Shown piece by piece: positions 35,686-48,700 of a stretch of 64,000 nt of DNA. The translations under genes were made by a program, and so were the position numbers. Numbering within the stretch: position 1 is the first letter of the stretch; each line of letters starts with the position of its first letter. The DNA lies in contig JAVHJL010000003.1 of NCBI GenBank assembly GCA_036971715.1, positions 1,984,001 through 2,048,000 on the forward strand, in the 5' to 3' direction. The notes beneath the pieces are model-generated. The model saw nothing but the letters and a program-made list of their open reading frames with translations. It ran no database searches and had not been told where the DNA came from. Origin of the DNA: Arthrobotrys musiformis (Eukaryota > Ascomycota > Orbiliomycetes > Orbiliales > Orbiliaceae).

Positions 35686-38478
35686 TTAAATCAAACGGGT
35701 GCCAGACGTACCTCTCGTCCAAGTGCGGCTTTGTTCCTGAGCGCCCTTGGCCGGAGCAGTAGTCATGGCCCGTCGCATTGACACATCAGATGAGGAGCTT
35801 TCGCCAGCTGGCCCAGCAGAAGAAGCTCTGTGTCGCCTCTTACTAGAGGATGTGGGGGTGGTGGGGGTGGTATTCGGATTGGGTTTTGAGAGCAGCGAGA
35901 AGGACTTTCTATTAGACGGTTGTGGCACCGACTCTACCATCGGCTCGCTTTGGAGAGCAAAGCTCGTACGCAGTTGTCGTACACCTGAGCGAACGCTTTC
36001 CTTAGCAAACTCAACGTAGTCTTGTGCCTGGCCGCCAACTCTCTTTGTGAGAGGGCTCTTTCCAGAAGGGCTTCCCTTTCGCCGGGAGGGACGGTATCCT
36101 AACAGACGAGATTCTGTTGGTCTGGCAATTTGATCACCGAAGAGGTTCTTCATCCGGACCGCGCGCTTCCTGCTCCAGCTTCCCATAACGAAGTCGCGGA
36201 CGTGTTGTGGTACCTCGACGGCAAGAACGGTGCGTTCGGATTCTGGGTCAATAGCCAGTAACGGTTGTGCCTGTGTGACGCCAAGTTGAGCGATATCGCC
36301 ATGCGTGGTCTCAACAGCCTCGGTACCACAGTTGTAGTCGCCATAAGCAGATGGGGGTGGTGTGACGAGGACGACCTTGAGGTCCCCCTGCTCAAAAGAG
36401 CAGAAGGCTTCTCCAGTTGCCTTAGCCGGCTCAAGTGGTAAGCCACCAAGTGTAAGATCTTCCATCGATGGGGAGCGGAGCTGCAGCTCCAATTTCTCTG
36501 CTAGGAGATGGAGAGACGGCATGTCGCTTTCGAGATCGAGGGAGTGACGACGAGTCGAAGCCGGGGATGGAAAATTCCAGTGGTCTTGATAGTCCGGAAA
36601 CTCACTGACGCCAGGGCGAGGACGCTTCGACCGATACTTGAGCAACTTCTCAGTCTCAGCCGTAGACTCGGCTTCTCGGAGAGCAGGCATTTGAGGATAT
36701 CCGTAGTTATGGCAGGCCTCAGGATAAGAGATTTCTTGAGGGGAGAGAACCGTAATAGGAAGTGGTTTGCTGGCCTTACGTTTTGGCCTCGTTGGCGATG
36801 GGGATTCTTCGTCATCTAACGAAGGCGGGGAATATTCTTGGATAAATGATGGCCTGCCAGACTTCTGGAGTTTGGCCTGAGCGGTAACTGTACAACCAGT
36901 AACCACCATAGCTTCTTCCAGCGATTTCCGGGATGGTAGCTTTCGAGGTGAGCTGAAGACATCCATCAGAGATCCTCTAGACTTCTTGGGTTTCACACCT
37001 TCACCACCGACTTCCAGGCCTTCATCTCCCATACCAACCCGAGAGATGGAGTTCATATCACCGGAAATGGCAGAAGGTCGGACGTTGGGCAAGATCTCAA
37101 CATCGGGGAAGATTCCACCACGATCGATAATCTCGGCCTCCACCCGTCGCAACAGAAACCGAACATCGTCAACAGACTTTCCGGTTCCGGTCATCATTGA
37201 TATCCAATGAATGTCAGAAGACCCCTGGTGAACAGAATCTCGTCTGCCGTATTCGTCTTCGAAATCATCAGAGCCATCCGGGCTGTACGGAGCAGCGGTT
37301 TTGCTTTCCTTCGATATGCGAAGTTCTTCCCTTCTGCGGACCTTGATAACCCAATCCTCAACACCTCCCCAGGTATCCAACCTCTCGACTTGTCTTCTAA
37401 CCAATTCGCATTGGAGTTTCGCGAAGCCCTTGGGATCACGGTATCGAGATCTTTGGTAGTGCTTTCGACAATAGTAGACCCAAATATTCTTTGGAATCTG
37501 CCTTGTCGACAATTTATTCCTCCCGAAGATATGGGATACCACTTTGCGCAGGGGAGAACCGGTGTTGCAGTCTTCAACGTACGAACATTTCGGGGCGGAA
37601 AATAGATCCATGACGATAGAAGTCGTTGAACCCGATGGGCCGATCGTACTCGTTGGCGACAGGGTACTAGGGGTACCGGAAAGCTGGAGCTTGCTCATGG
37701 CGTACACATCCTGCGTAGAGACGTGGCCAAAGGCATTAACCTGCTTTGGTACGAGTTCCGTACGCTGACGCATTTGAGAAACGTAGGAATGCGTGGGGGT
37801 TCCCTCGTACGGCGAGTGTTGGACTCCATAGGGGTATCTAACATCAACATAATCGGTCTCCAGCGGGCTCCTTTTGATATCTTGGCTAGTCGCCAATGTA
37901 GCCAATGCTGTCAGGTTTGAACCCGGTATTTCTTCCCTCGCGATCCTGTCTTGTGTTACGTCTGGGTGCGAGGGGAAATACTGGGTCATGGCTGTTGTTG
38001 ACGGGCTATAGTCGGACTCGCTTGGCGTGTACAGGCCGCGAAGTGGGAGCCGAGCACTGTTCTGTGTTATATCAAAAGCATAGATTGGTATCCTGAAATC
38101 AGGCTTTGGACGTCCTAAGGATTCATGGATTGGGCTACCTAGAGAACCCTTGGATATGGAACCAGCACTGGACGATGTCGTCAAGCTGTTGAGACTATTT
38201 GTAGACTGGAAGCTGGAAAGGCTGGATATGGAACTTCTAGCAGTCATGGACCCGGCACTTGAGCTACCAACAGTTGCATACTTGTGGTACCTGCTATGCT
38301 CGTCGGCTTGACTCCTTGGAGTTGCATGATGCCGAGAAACCTTGGAAGACGATGTTGAAGAAGAGTATTTGGTCGAGCGTATGTGGTCCTCTTCGACGAT
38401 GTCATGAGGTTGGGAAGAAGGAGGAGGAGGGTTGATAGCCCCCTTGGCAGAGGGGTTGAGAAGACTTTTGATATCCAT
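35686..38478 (-). CDS. largely disordered fungal protein with one conserved Cys/His/Arg block, possible regulator
   Basis: The single ORF encodes 930 residues, beginning MDIKSLLNPSAKGAINPPPP. Most is Ser/Pro-rich and predicted disordered. One ordered block near 290-375 reads CSYVEDCNTGSPLRKVVSHI, GRNKLSTRQIPKNIWVYYCR, KHYQRSRYR, followed by VRRQVERLDTWGGVEDWVIK. This block is conserved in Pezizomycotina proteins annotated as ORP1-like, and its Cys/His content suggests metal or nucleic-acid binding. A Pro/Ser/Arg-rich tail follows. A consensus donor GTACGT at 35711 lies eight codons before the stop, so the real C-terminus may be spliced. Nuclear regulator is my inference. The gene is preceded by an unusually long empty region. 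Confidence 0.8.
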   Translation of the reverse strand: MDIKSLLNPSAKGAINPPPPSSQPHDIVEEDHIRSTKYSSSTSSSKVSRHHATPRSQADEHSRYHKYATVGSSSAGSMTARSSISSLSSFQSTNSLNSLTTSSSAGSISKGSLGSPIHESLGRPKPDFRIPIYAFDITQNSARLPLRGLYTPSESDYSPSTTAMTQYFPSHPDVTQDRIAREEIPGSNLTALATLATSQDIKRSPLETDYVDVRYPYGVQHSPYEGTPTHSYVSQMRQRTELVPKQVNAFGHVSTQDVYAMSKLQLSGTPSTLSPTSTIGPSGSTTSIVMDLFSAPKCSYVEDCNTGSPLRKVVSHIFGRNKLSTRQIPKNIWVYYCRKHYQRSRYRDPKGFAKLQCELVRRQVERLDTWGGVEDWVIKVRRREELRISKESKTAAPYSPDGSDDFEDEYGRRDSVHQGSSDIHWISMMTGTGKSVDDVRFLLRRVEAEIIDRGGIFPDVEILPNVRPSAISGDMNSISRVGMGDEGLEVGGEGVKPKKSRGSLMDVFSSPRKLPSRKSLEEAMVVTGCTVTAQAKLQKSGRPSFIQEYSPPSLDDEESPSPTRPKRKASKPLPITVLSPQEISYPEACHNYGYPQMPALREAESTAETEKLLKYRSKRPRPGVSEFPDYQDHWNFPSPASTRRHSLDLESDMPSLHLLAEKLELQLRSPSMEDLTLGGLPLEPAKATGEAFCSFEQGDLKVVLVTPPPSAYGDYNCGTEAVETTHGDIAQLGVTQAQPLLAIDPESERTVLAVEVPQHVRDFVMGSWSRKRAVRMKNLFGDQIARPTESRLLGYRPSRRKGSPSGKSPLTKRVGGQAQDYVEFAKESVRSGVRQLRTSFALQSEPMVESVPQPSNRKSFSLLSKPNPNTTPTTPTSSSKRRHRASSAGPAGESSSSDVSMRRAMTTAPAKGAQEQSRTWTRGTSGTRLI

Positions 38479-38859
38479 ATTGTCGGAGAGATAGAGAGAG
38501 ATAAAACTAGAACGACGTAACTAACAAGAGAAAGCAGATCAGACGTAGAGACTTGGGAAGGTCCTTGGGAGAGCTAGCGAATGGTATTAGATAAAGATGA
38601 GAATCCAGTAACGAGTGTCAGGGTAGAGGAAGCTAGCGGCTGATCAACAGAGAATAAGCCAATCATTCAGACAGACGAAAGACGATCGAAATCGATTAAA
38701 TCTCGAAACCAACGATGTTGTGGAACGCAACTAATGGAAGCATGCAGATAGGATTTGGAATTTTGGGGAGAGGGGAAGGATATGTCAGGTGGTGATGTGA
38801 ATAGGGCTGTTGGAGGCAGCAGCAGTGGTAGTAGTAGAGGAAGTGCTAGTGCTGGTATG

Positions 38860-38892
38860 GTGTAGTGTATAGTGTAGTGTAGTGTAGTGTAG
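38860..38892. repeat. GTGTA microsatellite
   Basis: About six copies of GTGTA, one imperfect, about 380 bp upstream of the start codon at 38478, in its probable leader. Confidence 0.8.
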
Positions 38893-39050
38893 AGCTAGCG
38901 AAGGTGGCCAGTGGTGGTGGCTGATAGAAGGGAAAAGAATTACAGCGTTGTGTGCAGAGGTATACAGTCTTTCTTTGGTTCTCTTCTTTGGCGCTCTCTT
39001 CTGGCTTTTTTTTGTTGATTCCTCTGGGTATCTGAGGATATATATAAGAT

Positions 39051-39084
39051 ACGAACGAACGAATGAACGAATGAACGAGCGAGT
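39051..39084. repeat. GAAC/GAAT tetranucleotide repeat
   Basis: ACGAACGAACGAATGAACGA and continuing units, followed by a G/T-rich stretch to about 39120. Confidence 0.8.
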
Positions 39085-39255
39085 GTGGGTGGGTGTATGG
39101 GGGTAGATGGGGGTGTGGGAGAGCTTGAAGAGGGAAAGAGAGAGAGGGCCCGGGGAGGTGGTGGGCGGGTGATGGGAGAAGTGGTGGTGGTGGTGGTGAA
39201 GAGAGCTCGCGAGCGGAGCGGGATGGCACAGGTTACGCACGTTGAAGGCTCAATG

Positions 39256-39296
39256 AGGAACTGGAGCTGGAACTGGGACTGGGACTGGACTGGGAG
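39256..39296. repeat. GGAACTG/GGGACTG short tandem repeat
   Basis: About six units of six or seven bases based on G(G)ACTG with drift between GGAACTG, GGAGCTG and GGGACTG. Confidence 0.7.
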
Positions 39297-39509
39297 GCAA
39301 GTGTGTTGCGGCGTGCGCTTTGAGGCTAGTCGAGCCCGCAAGACGTGTGTGGAATGAAGATGTGCGCATGGATGATATGTAGCCAGACAACCGGACAGCA
39401 GTGCACGAAGATAGGACAATGTTTCAACTCAACGGGTCGGTGCACCGTCCTGGCGGATGCAAGTAGAAAGGACCGGTACGCACAGGCAAAGACAGTGCAG
39501 TGCAGATAG

Positions 39510-39528
39510 ACAGGCAGGCAGGCAGGCC
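39510..39528. repeat. CAGG tetranucleotide repeat
   Basis: Four units of CAGG in succession inside the gene-poor region. Confidence 0.8.
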
Positions 39529-39904
39529 AGGATAAAGTATGTGGATAGGTAAATAGGTAGGTACCTTATATATAGATATTTATACCGTTGACGTATATAT
39601 AATGTATAATGGTGGCAGGCAGGACAGGGCAGGGCGAGGCAAGGTAAAGCAGGGGAAGAAGATGAGGGAAGAAGCAGGCGGGTGGATAGGTAGGTCAAGC
39701 AACGAAAATAGGTTGGCAATCCTTACCTTGGAGGAGAAATACCGGATAGGACCAAAGCGGAAGCATATATCATCAAACAAGAGAGCTGGGCAGCGAAAGA
39801 GAAGAAAGAGGGAGATATAGTAGATAAGATAAGTATATAATCCGGGCGAGAAATGTGATTCAAGATGGCGGGAATGATGATTGGGAATGATACTGGCAGT
39901 AGTG

Positions 39905-39975
39905 ACGAAGTTGATGATGAAGTTGACGATGTCGATGATGAAAGTGGTGGTGGTGATGATGATGGTGATGGTGGA
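39905..39975. repeat. imperfect GAT/GGT trinucleotide repeat
   Basis: GATGATGAAGTTGACGATG and similar triplets run for about 70 bp. They create acidic ORFs on one strand that I regard as repeat-derived. Confidence 0.7.
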
Positions 39976-42260
39976 GCTGTAGTTCAGTGGGTGGAGTGCA
40001 GGTACGGTACCGTGCAGAATATGGCGGTGAATGTTGCCGACAGCGCTACAACCGTATGTAGGTATGTACTGTACCGTATGTATGAAAGATGCTATCTCTG
40101 CTCTCAACTGGGCCTTGAATTAACCTGACCTGATTTGACCTGACTTGGCTGGGTGTGGTCGGGAGATCTTCGCCCTGTTATGTATGGTAATGATGGTCTG
40201 TATGGGCCGTATGGACTCTGTGTATGGTCTGTACCGTATGTATATCCCAAACCTGTTATAGCGCCCGTCGACTTGATTTGATATACCCAAGAAGAGTCCG
40301 TGAGCTCTGATATGATAATCGATATATACTATGTCGGTATATAATCGTATATATAAAAGGTAGCAAAGCCAAGGGAAAGGAAAGAAGACGATCAGAGTTT
40401 TGACAGCGGTTGAGCTGGATGGTTCCCGTTTTGTCCCTGGCGATATAGTACTGCAGGCCGTGTAATTACCACCGGTACCATCAGCGTTATAGTAGGGCTA
40501 TATAAGTTGACCTCCCCGATAGAAAAGAATCCACGATGCCTTGGGTTTCAAAAGGGAAGGGTTGAAGGTGGAAGGTGAAAAAAGCAATGAGGGAAGGGAA
40601 GGGGGGGCAGAGGAACAAGAATAAGAAGAAGAATAAGAAAAAAATATAAATAAAAAAAGGAAGAAAGAGAACAAGAAAATAAAAAGAAAATAAAAAAGGA
40701 AACGGAAGATGTTTAGTTGTATGTCATATACAAAATATATTTGTATCCCTTAACAGTAACAATGTAGAGAGCTGTTACGTAGGAATAGTTAGTAACAGCA
40801 ACGTTGGGGAGAGGCTAGGAAGCAGGAATGTTATGGATGTTTGTATATGCGTGTGTATCTCTGTATGTATGTAGCTGTATAAACCAGCAAGCGGGAAGGA
40901 TTGATATTGAAGTAACAGTGCAGCCAATATAATAGCAGTTAGTAAGGGTAATAGAAGTATGTATGTCTGGACGTATGTATATCAAGTAACGAGGGATATC
41001 TCTGGTGAGGAGGTTATGATCGTGTGGGGAATTTGCATAGACATGAATATTTAGCATTCAACATCGAATGGACATGAATATTAACAAGAACAAAAGAACA
41101 AGAACAGTTACATGTGCGTGAGAGAGAAATGGAAAGAGAAAGAGAGTATTTGTGAAAGCGTGAGAATAGTGTCGTCGTCTTCGTCGGCCGTTCTGCGCTG
41201 GTGCCCTGGTTGAATTCCAGCCTGACGAAAAATGGCCGAAGCTAATAAAACGCCCCCCCCTTGTAAAAGGTTGTCTGGGACTCGTCGTCCGTGTCGGCCA
41301 GTCCAAGCAAAGCAGTCCAGTCCGGCCCAGTCCAGGTCTTTCTCTTTACCAGCTCCCTTATTCAAGAAAGCCAGACCCGGTTGATTTCGTTCCCCGGCCG
41401 TGCACTATGTATGGGTATCGGAGGGGTATGGAAGGGGTATGGGAAGGGGGGATGGAAGGGGGAAGGGGTCTTGTCCGTACAGGTCTTGACAGGATAGGAC
41501 AGGACAGAACGGGCCTCGAGATGGAAGTAAGTGGAGGAGAGAAGAACTCGAGAGAGACGACGTTGGATTTAGCCCGCGCTGGCCTGGTCGATGTTCGAGC
41601 GGTCGTAGATACGGAGCCGGGATTGTGTTGTGGGATGGACCTGATTGGCAATGGATCAGCCTAGTTACTGGGCTGTAGAGTAATTTGGCAGGTCGATCAG
41701 TTCCGGTTGTCTTAACGTTCCGTGCTCGACTCAGAAGCTGCTGATTTGGTTCTCGATGCTTAATTATAACCACGTCCGCTTCCGCTCCCAGTCAGTCTAC
41801 ATATAGGGTTACGCTACAATTAATGTCTGTCTATGCAATGACCTGGAATATCAGTAATTCCCATAGGATTCGTACCAGGCATACGGAGATATCGCTAGCT
41901 TTGGTCAGATATGATACGATGATATGATATCGATAGTCTATCGAACCCGTCCATGGCACGGCCAGCTAGCTGCTTCGGTTTAAATTCTTTTTTTAAAATC
42001 ATATATTTTTTTATATCATATCGGACTGAATCAATCACAATGGTGTGTGCATATGTCTTGCCCTACAACATAACATCTCGGCCTAAGTTACGTACGTCCG
42101 TACTAAAGGAAGGCTAAACCACGAACAAAAATCTATATCGGACGGTCTACTAAAATGTTACGTCCGTTCTTTTCGTCCCCTTCGAATTCATTCGTTGGGA
42201 TCCAATGGGAAAAAAAAAAAAAAAAAATGAAAAAATTAATGAAAAAAAGTGACTCCCCAA

Positions 42261-42274
42261 ATGTACCGGTACAT
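42261..42274. repeat. 14-bp perfect palindrome
   Basis: ATGTACCGGTACAT is self-complementary. Palindromes of this kind can be dimeric transcription-factor sites, but chance is possible in 64 kb. Confidence 0.5.
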
Positions 42275-42767
42275 GTAACTCTTGTCTGAGCTGGACGACA
42301 GCATATGCTGGCAAACTGGAAGGATGCGGATGCGGTACATACCTCACAAGTACCGAGCTACACCCAGCATCATCCACGGCTTCGACTAACACCACCGAAA
42401 AGGAAAAACAGGCCTCTTTCCCTCATCATCGAATCCCAAAATCCCTAGCTTGGATTTTTGCTGTGAGACCTGCCTTCCGTGAACATCAGCTTGAGAATCC
42501 CCCAGCCCCACTCCGATGTCCTTGGATGCGGTAGTAGTGGTAGATGTGACTACAGGTCGAGGCGGTTACATTCGATTCAACGAAATTTTTCTTCTTCCTT
42601 CCTTTCCGCACCCCTCTACTTGTGGCCCAGGTATTTCCTCGACTCGAATCGACTGGACCACCTCGGAGCCGGCATGTGCAGCTTCCAAAGCAGCCTTCGC
42701 GCCCTGTCCTTGAAATTCTCTCGTCCGTTCGGTCTTGGTTTCGGCAAAGCATCGACGGATACTTAGC

Positions 42768-42797
42768 TACATACTACCATACTACCATACTACATAC
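42768..42797. repeat. CATACTAC tandem repeat
   Basis: Three to four copies of CATACTAC with small drift. Confidence 0.75.
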
Positions 42798-45700
42798 TCC
42801 CACTGCCCAAACTAACCCTCCACTATCACAAACGCCCCTTCCCCTCCGCACTAGTCTCTCCGGGGTGGTGATGCAAGTCCGTTGCTGCACCACCACCACG
42901 CACACCCCGACCCACGAGCTGCGAATGCGAATGGGCCTTTTTAATTCCCTTCCCTTTCCCCCCCTCGTGTATGTGTGAGTAGTATGTAGTGCATTGAAAC
43001 TTTGAGCCTTTTCCAAAGCTCCCAGCGAATAATGCCTTAGTCCGGGTCCCCAACCAGTCCATGATCGACGTCGTCTAATTCTTGCTTACTTCCTTGCTGG
43101 ACTTAGCTTAGGAAGCAGCAGCTAAAAAAAAGAGCCAAGTTTCTTTACACAGTAGATTCCTCCACTTGAGATCGCTTTTTCTCCAGCCTTGTCAGACTTT
43201 CGACAAGATAGGCTTTTTTTGAACACTACTGTCCTAAAAATTTTGATCCCTTTCCCCACCTTGACCTTGTCTATCGAGCTAAATTAACTAACCTGTTGAG
43301 ATTACTATTTTCGTCGGAGAGAAACATATAGTACAGTGGAAACAAGAAAGACCACACTCTTCAAGATGATTCGATCATGAAATGCCATGTAAAAGAAAAA
43401 AAGTAAAGGGCACGGTATGTGCTAGTTCCGGCCCACAGCAGGTGATACGTATTTGGGGCCCCAACTAGGCGCGCAACAAGACCTGAAGTGGTGGGAGTGG
43501 GTATCTGCGAGGTACTGGACCTCAGAAATTCTGCACTGCTGATCAGTATCTCGGTACCATTATAGCTTTCCGATGTTATCGCCTGACCTGTCCAGCCGGC
43601 CTTCGGTTCTAAGATTGTGATCACGTTTATCTGGGACCATTTATCTACCTCACCTACCCAGGAGGGATATTGAAGCGACGAAGCGAACAATTGGAGAAAG
43701 TCTTGAGAGCACAGGAGAGAAAGCGGGGGAAAAAACAACCCTGTCTTGGGGTTTATGTTGTTTCTCTCCTCTCTCTAATGCAAGAGTGGGTATGCAGTAT
43801 ATGTCTTTAAAAAAATAAAAAAAAATAATCCCCAAAGAAAAAAGGCCTATGTATCCGTTGTCCCCAATGCTGAAGCTTTCTACCCCCATGATCCATAAAC
43901 GCTATGCTACTGCCGCCTCACACTGCCACCAAGGCTCGAATCGATGGTTCGACGGCATCGATGTACGAATAGCCATTTCCGGCGAGCGAAATTCCATCAG
44001 CCCCCTCTACCCCCGGACTTCCCAGTTTTATTTCCTTCTCTATCTCTCAACTTAACGGATTCTTTTTTTGGTGGATGGGTATATGGCATATGGTATCAGC
44101 TTCTTATTTTCATCCTCGCTCGCCTTGTGGAACCGGCCGTTAGATCTTTTTATCCCAACTTTTTTTTGACTTTTTCCTTAGCTTCACAAAAAATTCCGTT
44201 CTTCTTCCTTTTCTTTTCTTTTTTTCTTCCCTTTTCAAGATCAGTAATTCTTCATCCCGCTGCAAACAATGCCCAGAAGGAAAAAAAGAAGCAGGAAAAA
44301 AAAAACAAAGGCACCATCCTAGAATCGATCAAGTCTTGGCTCCTATAATTATTTTTTTCTCTCTTCTTCTTTTTCTGTTGACTCTTACGTACAGATACAT
44401 GACATGGTTTCTTTGACAATACATACGCAGTATCGTGCGATCAGAAACGCCATTGAGTGGCAGAGAAACAGACAGAGCTCTAAAACAAATGCAATGCACG
44501 CTCACCTTTGTTCGGCAAGCAAGGTACCTGAACAATTTATCTCTTCGGAACCATCTTTCTTTTTTTTCCTTCTCAATTGAATGGGTTGAATTGGACCAGA
44601 TTGGATTGAATTGACCTCGCCCACCTTCTCAATGATTACCAGACGTTCATTCTGCACGCACGCACAGCAAATCAAAATCAAAACCCAAAGATGGTGTGAA
44701 GAAAGCACAAGCGAGAGCCCCATTATCATTTATCGAAGGGACTTTCCCTCCACACATCCTTCAAACGATCTCGAGGTACTAATCTTCCTTCCTTCCTTTT
44801 CTTTCTTTTTTTTTCGAGAAAAAGATCAACATCTGTCAAAAAAAAGGAAAGCGAAACGGAATCCTGGATTTCATGTATGTCATAAACTCTTTTTTTCTCG
44901 ATCCCGTCATCAAACACAGATTCCCAGCGGCATCTGATGAGCGGTTTCATCGCATTCTGAAGATTTTCTTGAACTGCATATACACTCTTACTTGCGGCGA
45001 AGAAGTAAAAAAAATTTAAAAAAAATTCACAACCCATGTGGGGATACTAGGTACCGACCTTACCTACATGTCGAGTACAGTCTAGCCCTTCTACAGACAA
45101 AAAAGAAATCCTATAAAGAATGAACATCCCGTACTGAATTATACGCAGTAGTCAGTCTACCATATAAGAAAAATTGAAAACAAAAAAATAAGAAAAAAAA
45201 AAAATGCTTGAACCGATCAAATGCTTAACCCCATCGTGCCTTGGCACCTGTTATCATATGCAAGATAATGGGCGGAAGTGGGAAACTCCCAGGATTAAGC
45301 ATAGAAATATGACTGGGGTCTGGGGGAACGAGCGAGGGGGTGATGGTGTTTGCCGTCATTTTCTTCAATTCAAGAAGGCTTGAAATACTTCGACCTTTTT
45401 AAGTGCTTACTGAACTGACTTTGAACCTGGGAGAAGGCACGGTATTCGTGACTTCACGGGCTTGACGTCTTTCCTTTTTTTCTTCATTTCTTTGCCGTTC
45501 AAAGGTTGCTATTCGGGTTCGATATGATTGGACGGGATAGTGATTCCATCAAGATCGAGGAAGAACAAGCAATCCGAGAAAACCATACCCTTACACCTGT
45601 CTAGTTTCTGACACTGCACTGTACATGATGCATAAAACTCGGATGCTACATGTACGTAACGTAGGTACCAGGAGTACACTCTCGCAGGAACCAGCTTTCC

Positions 45701-48700
45701 TTCAAACAAAATACCATTCAAGAATTCAATCAGAAAGAGAAAAAAAACTGACCCCTATACGTTTCATCAATCCTCAAAAAAGAGAGAATTTTTCATTCCA
45801 ATTTTACAATATCATACGTATACATCGTATATATACAACCTCTATAACCTACATGAGTACATACAGCATCATGCAGTAATCTATTGGCCCAGAATGAGAA
45901 AAAAAGCACACTAAACTATTCACTTTGGCGAAGGGGCCGTGCCGTTTAATTCTTCTTTCTTCGTCTCGACTTAGCCTTGCATATTCCTGTAATTTGTTTT
46001 TCAAAAGCCGGATTGTACCTGATGTATGTGATGTATAGTATACTTCCATTCGTACATACACACATGCACCTACAGAGGTACCATCCATACATGCCCAATT
46101 CCCATTCGAGATGAAATACCACTCAAACCGTGAAAGTGTGTGAATGAAAGGCCCAAAGGTTCTAGGCATTCGCATGGGGACGGGTTAGCAGTCGGTAGGA
46201 AGGTAGAACGGTATAATTACGTATCGGCACCTTCCCGCGCCACTTCCAAGCATTTAGATTATATTATGGTCACATTTTTCTATAGGGCGGGCGTCTCTCC
46301 GCCGCGCGCGGCTCTACGAAACGGGATAGATATGATATGATACGATAGGATATGATACCGTCGTTCGTTTGGTCCATGGGATCCGAAGACGTAGGAATAT
46401 ACCACACTCGGTACTCTGTATACCCAGTTACAGAAGGTGGGTGGGCAGCCACTATTCGCACCCCCGCCGACATTTGTGAATACCACCACCATCTAGACCG
46501 GTGCCACAGATGTACTGGGGTGCGTCGAACCGCCAAACGAATCAATTCAAACGAGGGAAGAAAAAAGAAAAAGGACCACCCCTCAAGAAAAAGATGGTGT
46601 GGTCATGAATATCCGTTTGAAGAAAAAATCGATTTCGCGATCTTGCTCTCCGGGTTGTTCGTTTCAATGAGCCACGTGAAAGGGACTTCAAGGGGTGATG
46701 ATGTATGCCAATCGTCAAAAGTTAATCCGGTTGATCATTTGAAGCAGCTGGTCAGAATCCCATCTCTGATGAATTCCAATTGATAAAAAAAAATCGAGCT
46801 AGGAGCTCTCCTCGCCAAAGGAATGGAAGATATTAAAAAAAGTCATCTTCGAATTAGAACCCGTCGTTGATTTTCCCTGGTCGAGGTCATCACACCCACC
46901 ACACTTTTTTTTTTCGAGCCATGCAATTGGAGGTCCCCGGATCTTCACAGCCTATTTGCATGCCCTTTCAGCTGGATACATTTTTGCTTCCGAGACATCC
47001 AACTAGCTTACAGAATGATCAGACGATTTTCCGGATAAGCCAGGAAAAGAAAAGCACAATCACAAGAGAGATAGCAAGGGAGAGAGAAAAAGAGGCCGCT
47101 CGAGGCCGTACTAGCCCGTCGGCAGCCCTTCTGAGACTTGGATGTCATACTTTCGAGCTTAGCCAGCCAGTCAGCTTGCCCGCTTCCATCATAGCTTCCC
47201 CATCCGAAAAGGAACCCACAACATTAACAACACAAATTCCTCAAAACTACGAAGGGAAAAAAAAAAAGAATCTAAAACCTTGAAGTTTTAGGCTTAAGAC
47301 AGGCTTACGGTGACACACACTCCTTCTTGTTTCTTCGATAAGAATGTTTTAATAAGGTCACGTTATAGACATTTCAACATTCCTTTTTGCGTCTTTCCAT
47401 CGGTCCTCATCCGTAAAGCCGCCGTTGTTGCGAAAGGATTCGTCTCGTGTTTCTTCGAATTCCTGATCCCTTCGTAAACTCGCCGTGTCCTGACATCGCC
47501 CGCCCCCATGTTTCAATTAAAGCTAGGGTAAATACGTATATTATGGTGCTGTTGGTGGTAGATGCTTAAGTAAGTTGAGTTATTGGATGGTTAAGTCAGT
47601 TATGATTATAGACGCCGCTGTGCCCCTCTTCCTGAATTCACAAACACATTATCACGCCTCCAAATATTGCATGTGAGGGCGGGGTACGAGATGATCCTAG
47701 CTAGGAACGGGGTATATATGTGCATACCACATACATACGATAGACGGGCAGTTCCATCGACGATAAAAAAAAAGGAAATAGAGAGTTTGTATCTACTCGT
47801 ATACGTATGTACACGCCCGTACATTCCTTTTCTCTCTTTCGCTCGATCCTCCAAGTCAAATTCCTTAGAACAGGGGGGTGGATCAATTCTCGAAGAGTAC
47901 GCCATCCCAACCGGCTTTTTACTGTGGAGTAAGGGCATAAGCCGCTGGGGGTGGCTAGTAGTTCGCCTTTGTATTTATTTACGAAAGGGGTGGTGTCTTC
48001 ACGCCCACCTAGCCATTGCGCTATAGATCCGATATCGAGCCAAGATCTTGCACAACCTGCCATGCACGTATTAGCCACTTGCATAGATACATGTACGTAC
48101 ATACGTATACCCCATAAATTGAAATACTTCAGATAGTAGAAACTACACACGGGATTGTTTTTTTTTTTAAGGATTCTTGCGAGTTTCAAAGGCGAAGCGT
48201 GTGCTAAATGTTGAACTTACCTGTAGGTTATTAATTCATCGACATATGCATGTGCTATTGCATGAGAAATCACAGCCGGCACGCAAAGAAATCACAGCTG
48301 GATACTTCCGTTTGCCGTACGGCATTTGGAATACACCTCTTCCATCGCAGTTTACTATACTACGAACATGTACATTCCGCGGAGCTTTACAGATGCCGTC
48401 CACGAAATTTGGAGAGCAGGTGGGTGGCCAAAAGTCGCCCGGCATATGCATAGGCATTGAAGATTTCACCGGCAAATGCTTACGGACGGACGTCGGACGA
48501 AAAAACAAAAATAAGTCAGGATGACTGAACCAGCCCGGCTCCTTATCCACATCCTCGCGAATGCGCCGTCGCATCGCTTGTGAAGCTTGTCTCTCTAGTT
48601 CCCCACGCCTTGGAGCTCCGCAGGGTGAGAGAGACAGAGGTTATATGATTCAGCAGTATCGATCATCAGACCAACGCCCCATTTCGACCGGGCTGTGCTC

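Noticed and set aside
38785..39420. Overlapping minus-strand ORFs rich in His, Pro, Thr and Ser
   Set aside because: They are read from microsatellites and simple repeats in three frames at once.
39580..40107. 175-codon minus-strand ORF, the longest in the gene-poor region
   Set aside because: It is Ile/Thr/Tyr-rich low-complexity sequence from the GAT repeat and AT-rich flank, with no domain.
43361..43738. 125-codon minus-strand ORF in a moderately GC-rich patch
   Set aside because: No family resemblance, no clear promoter or splice context; kept out as unsupported.
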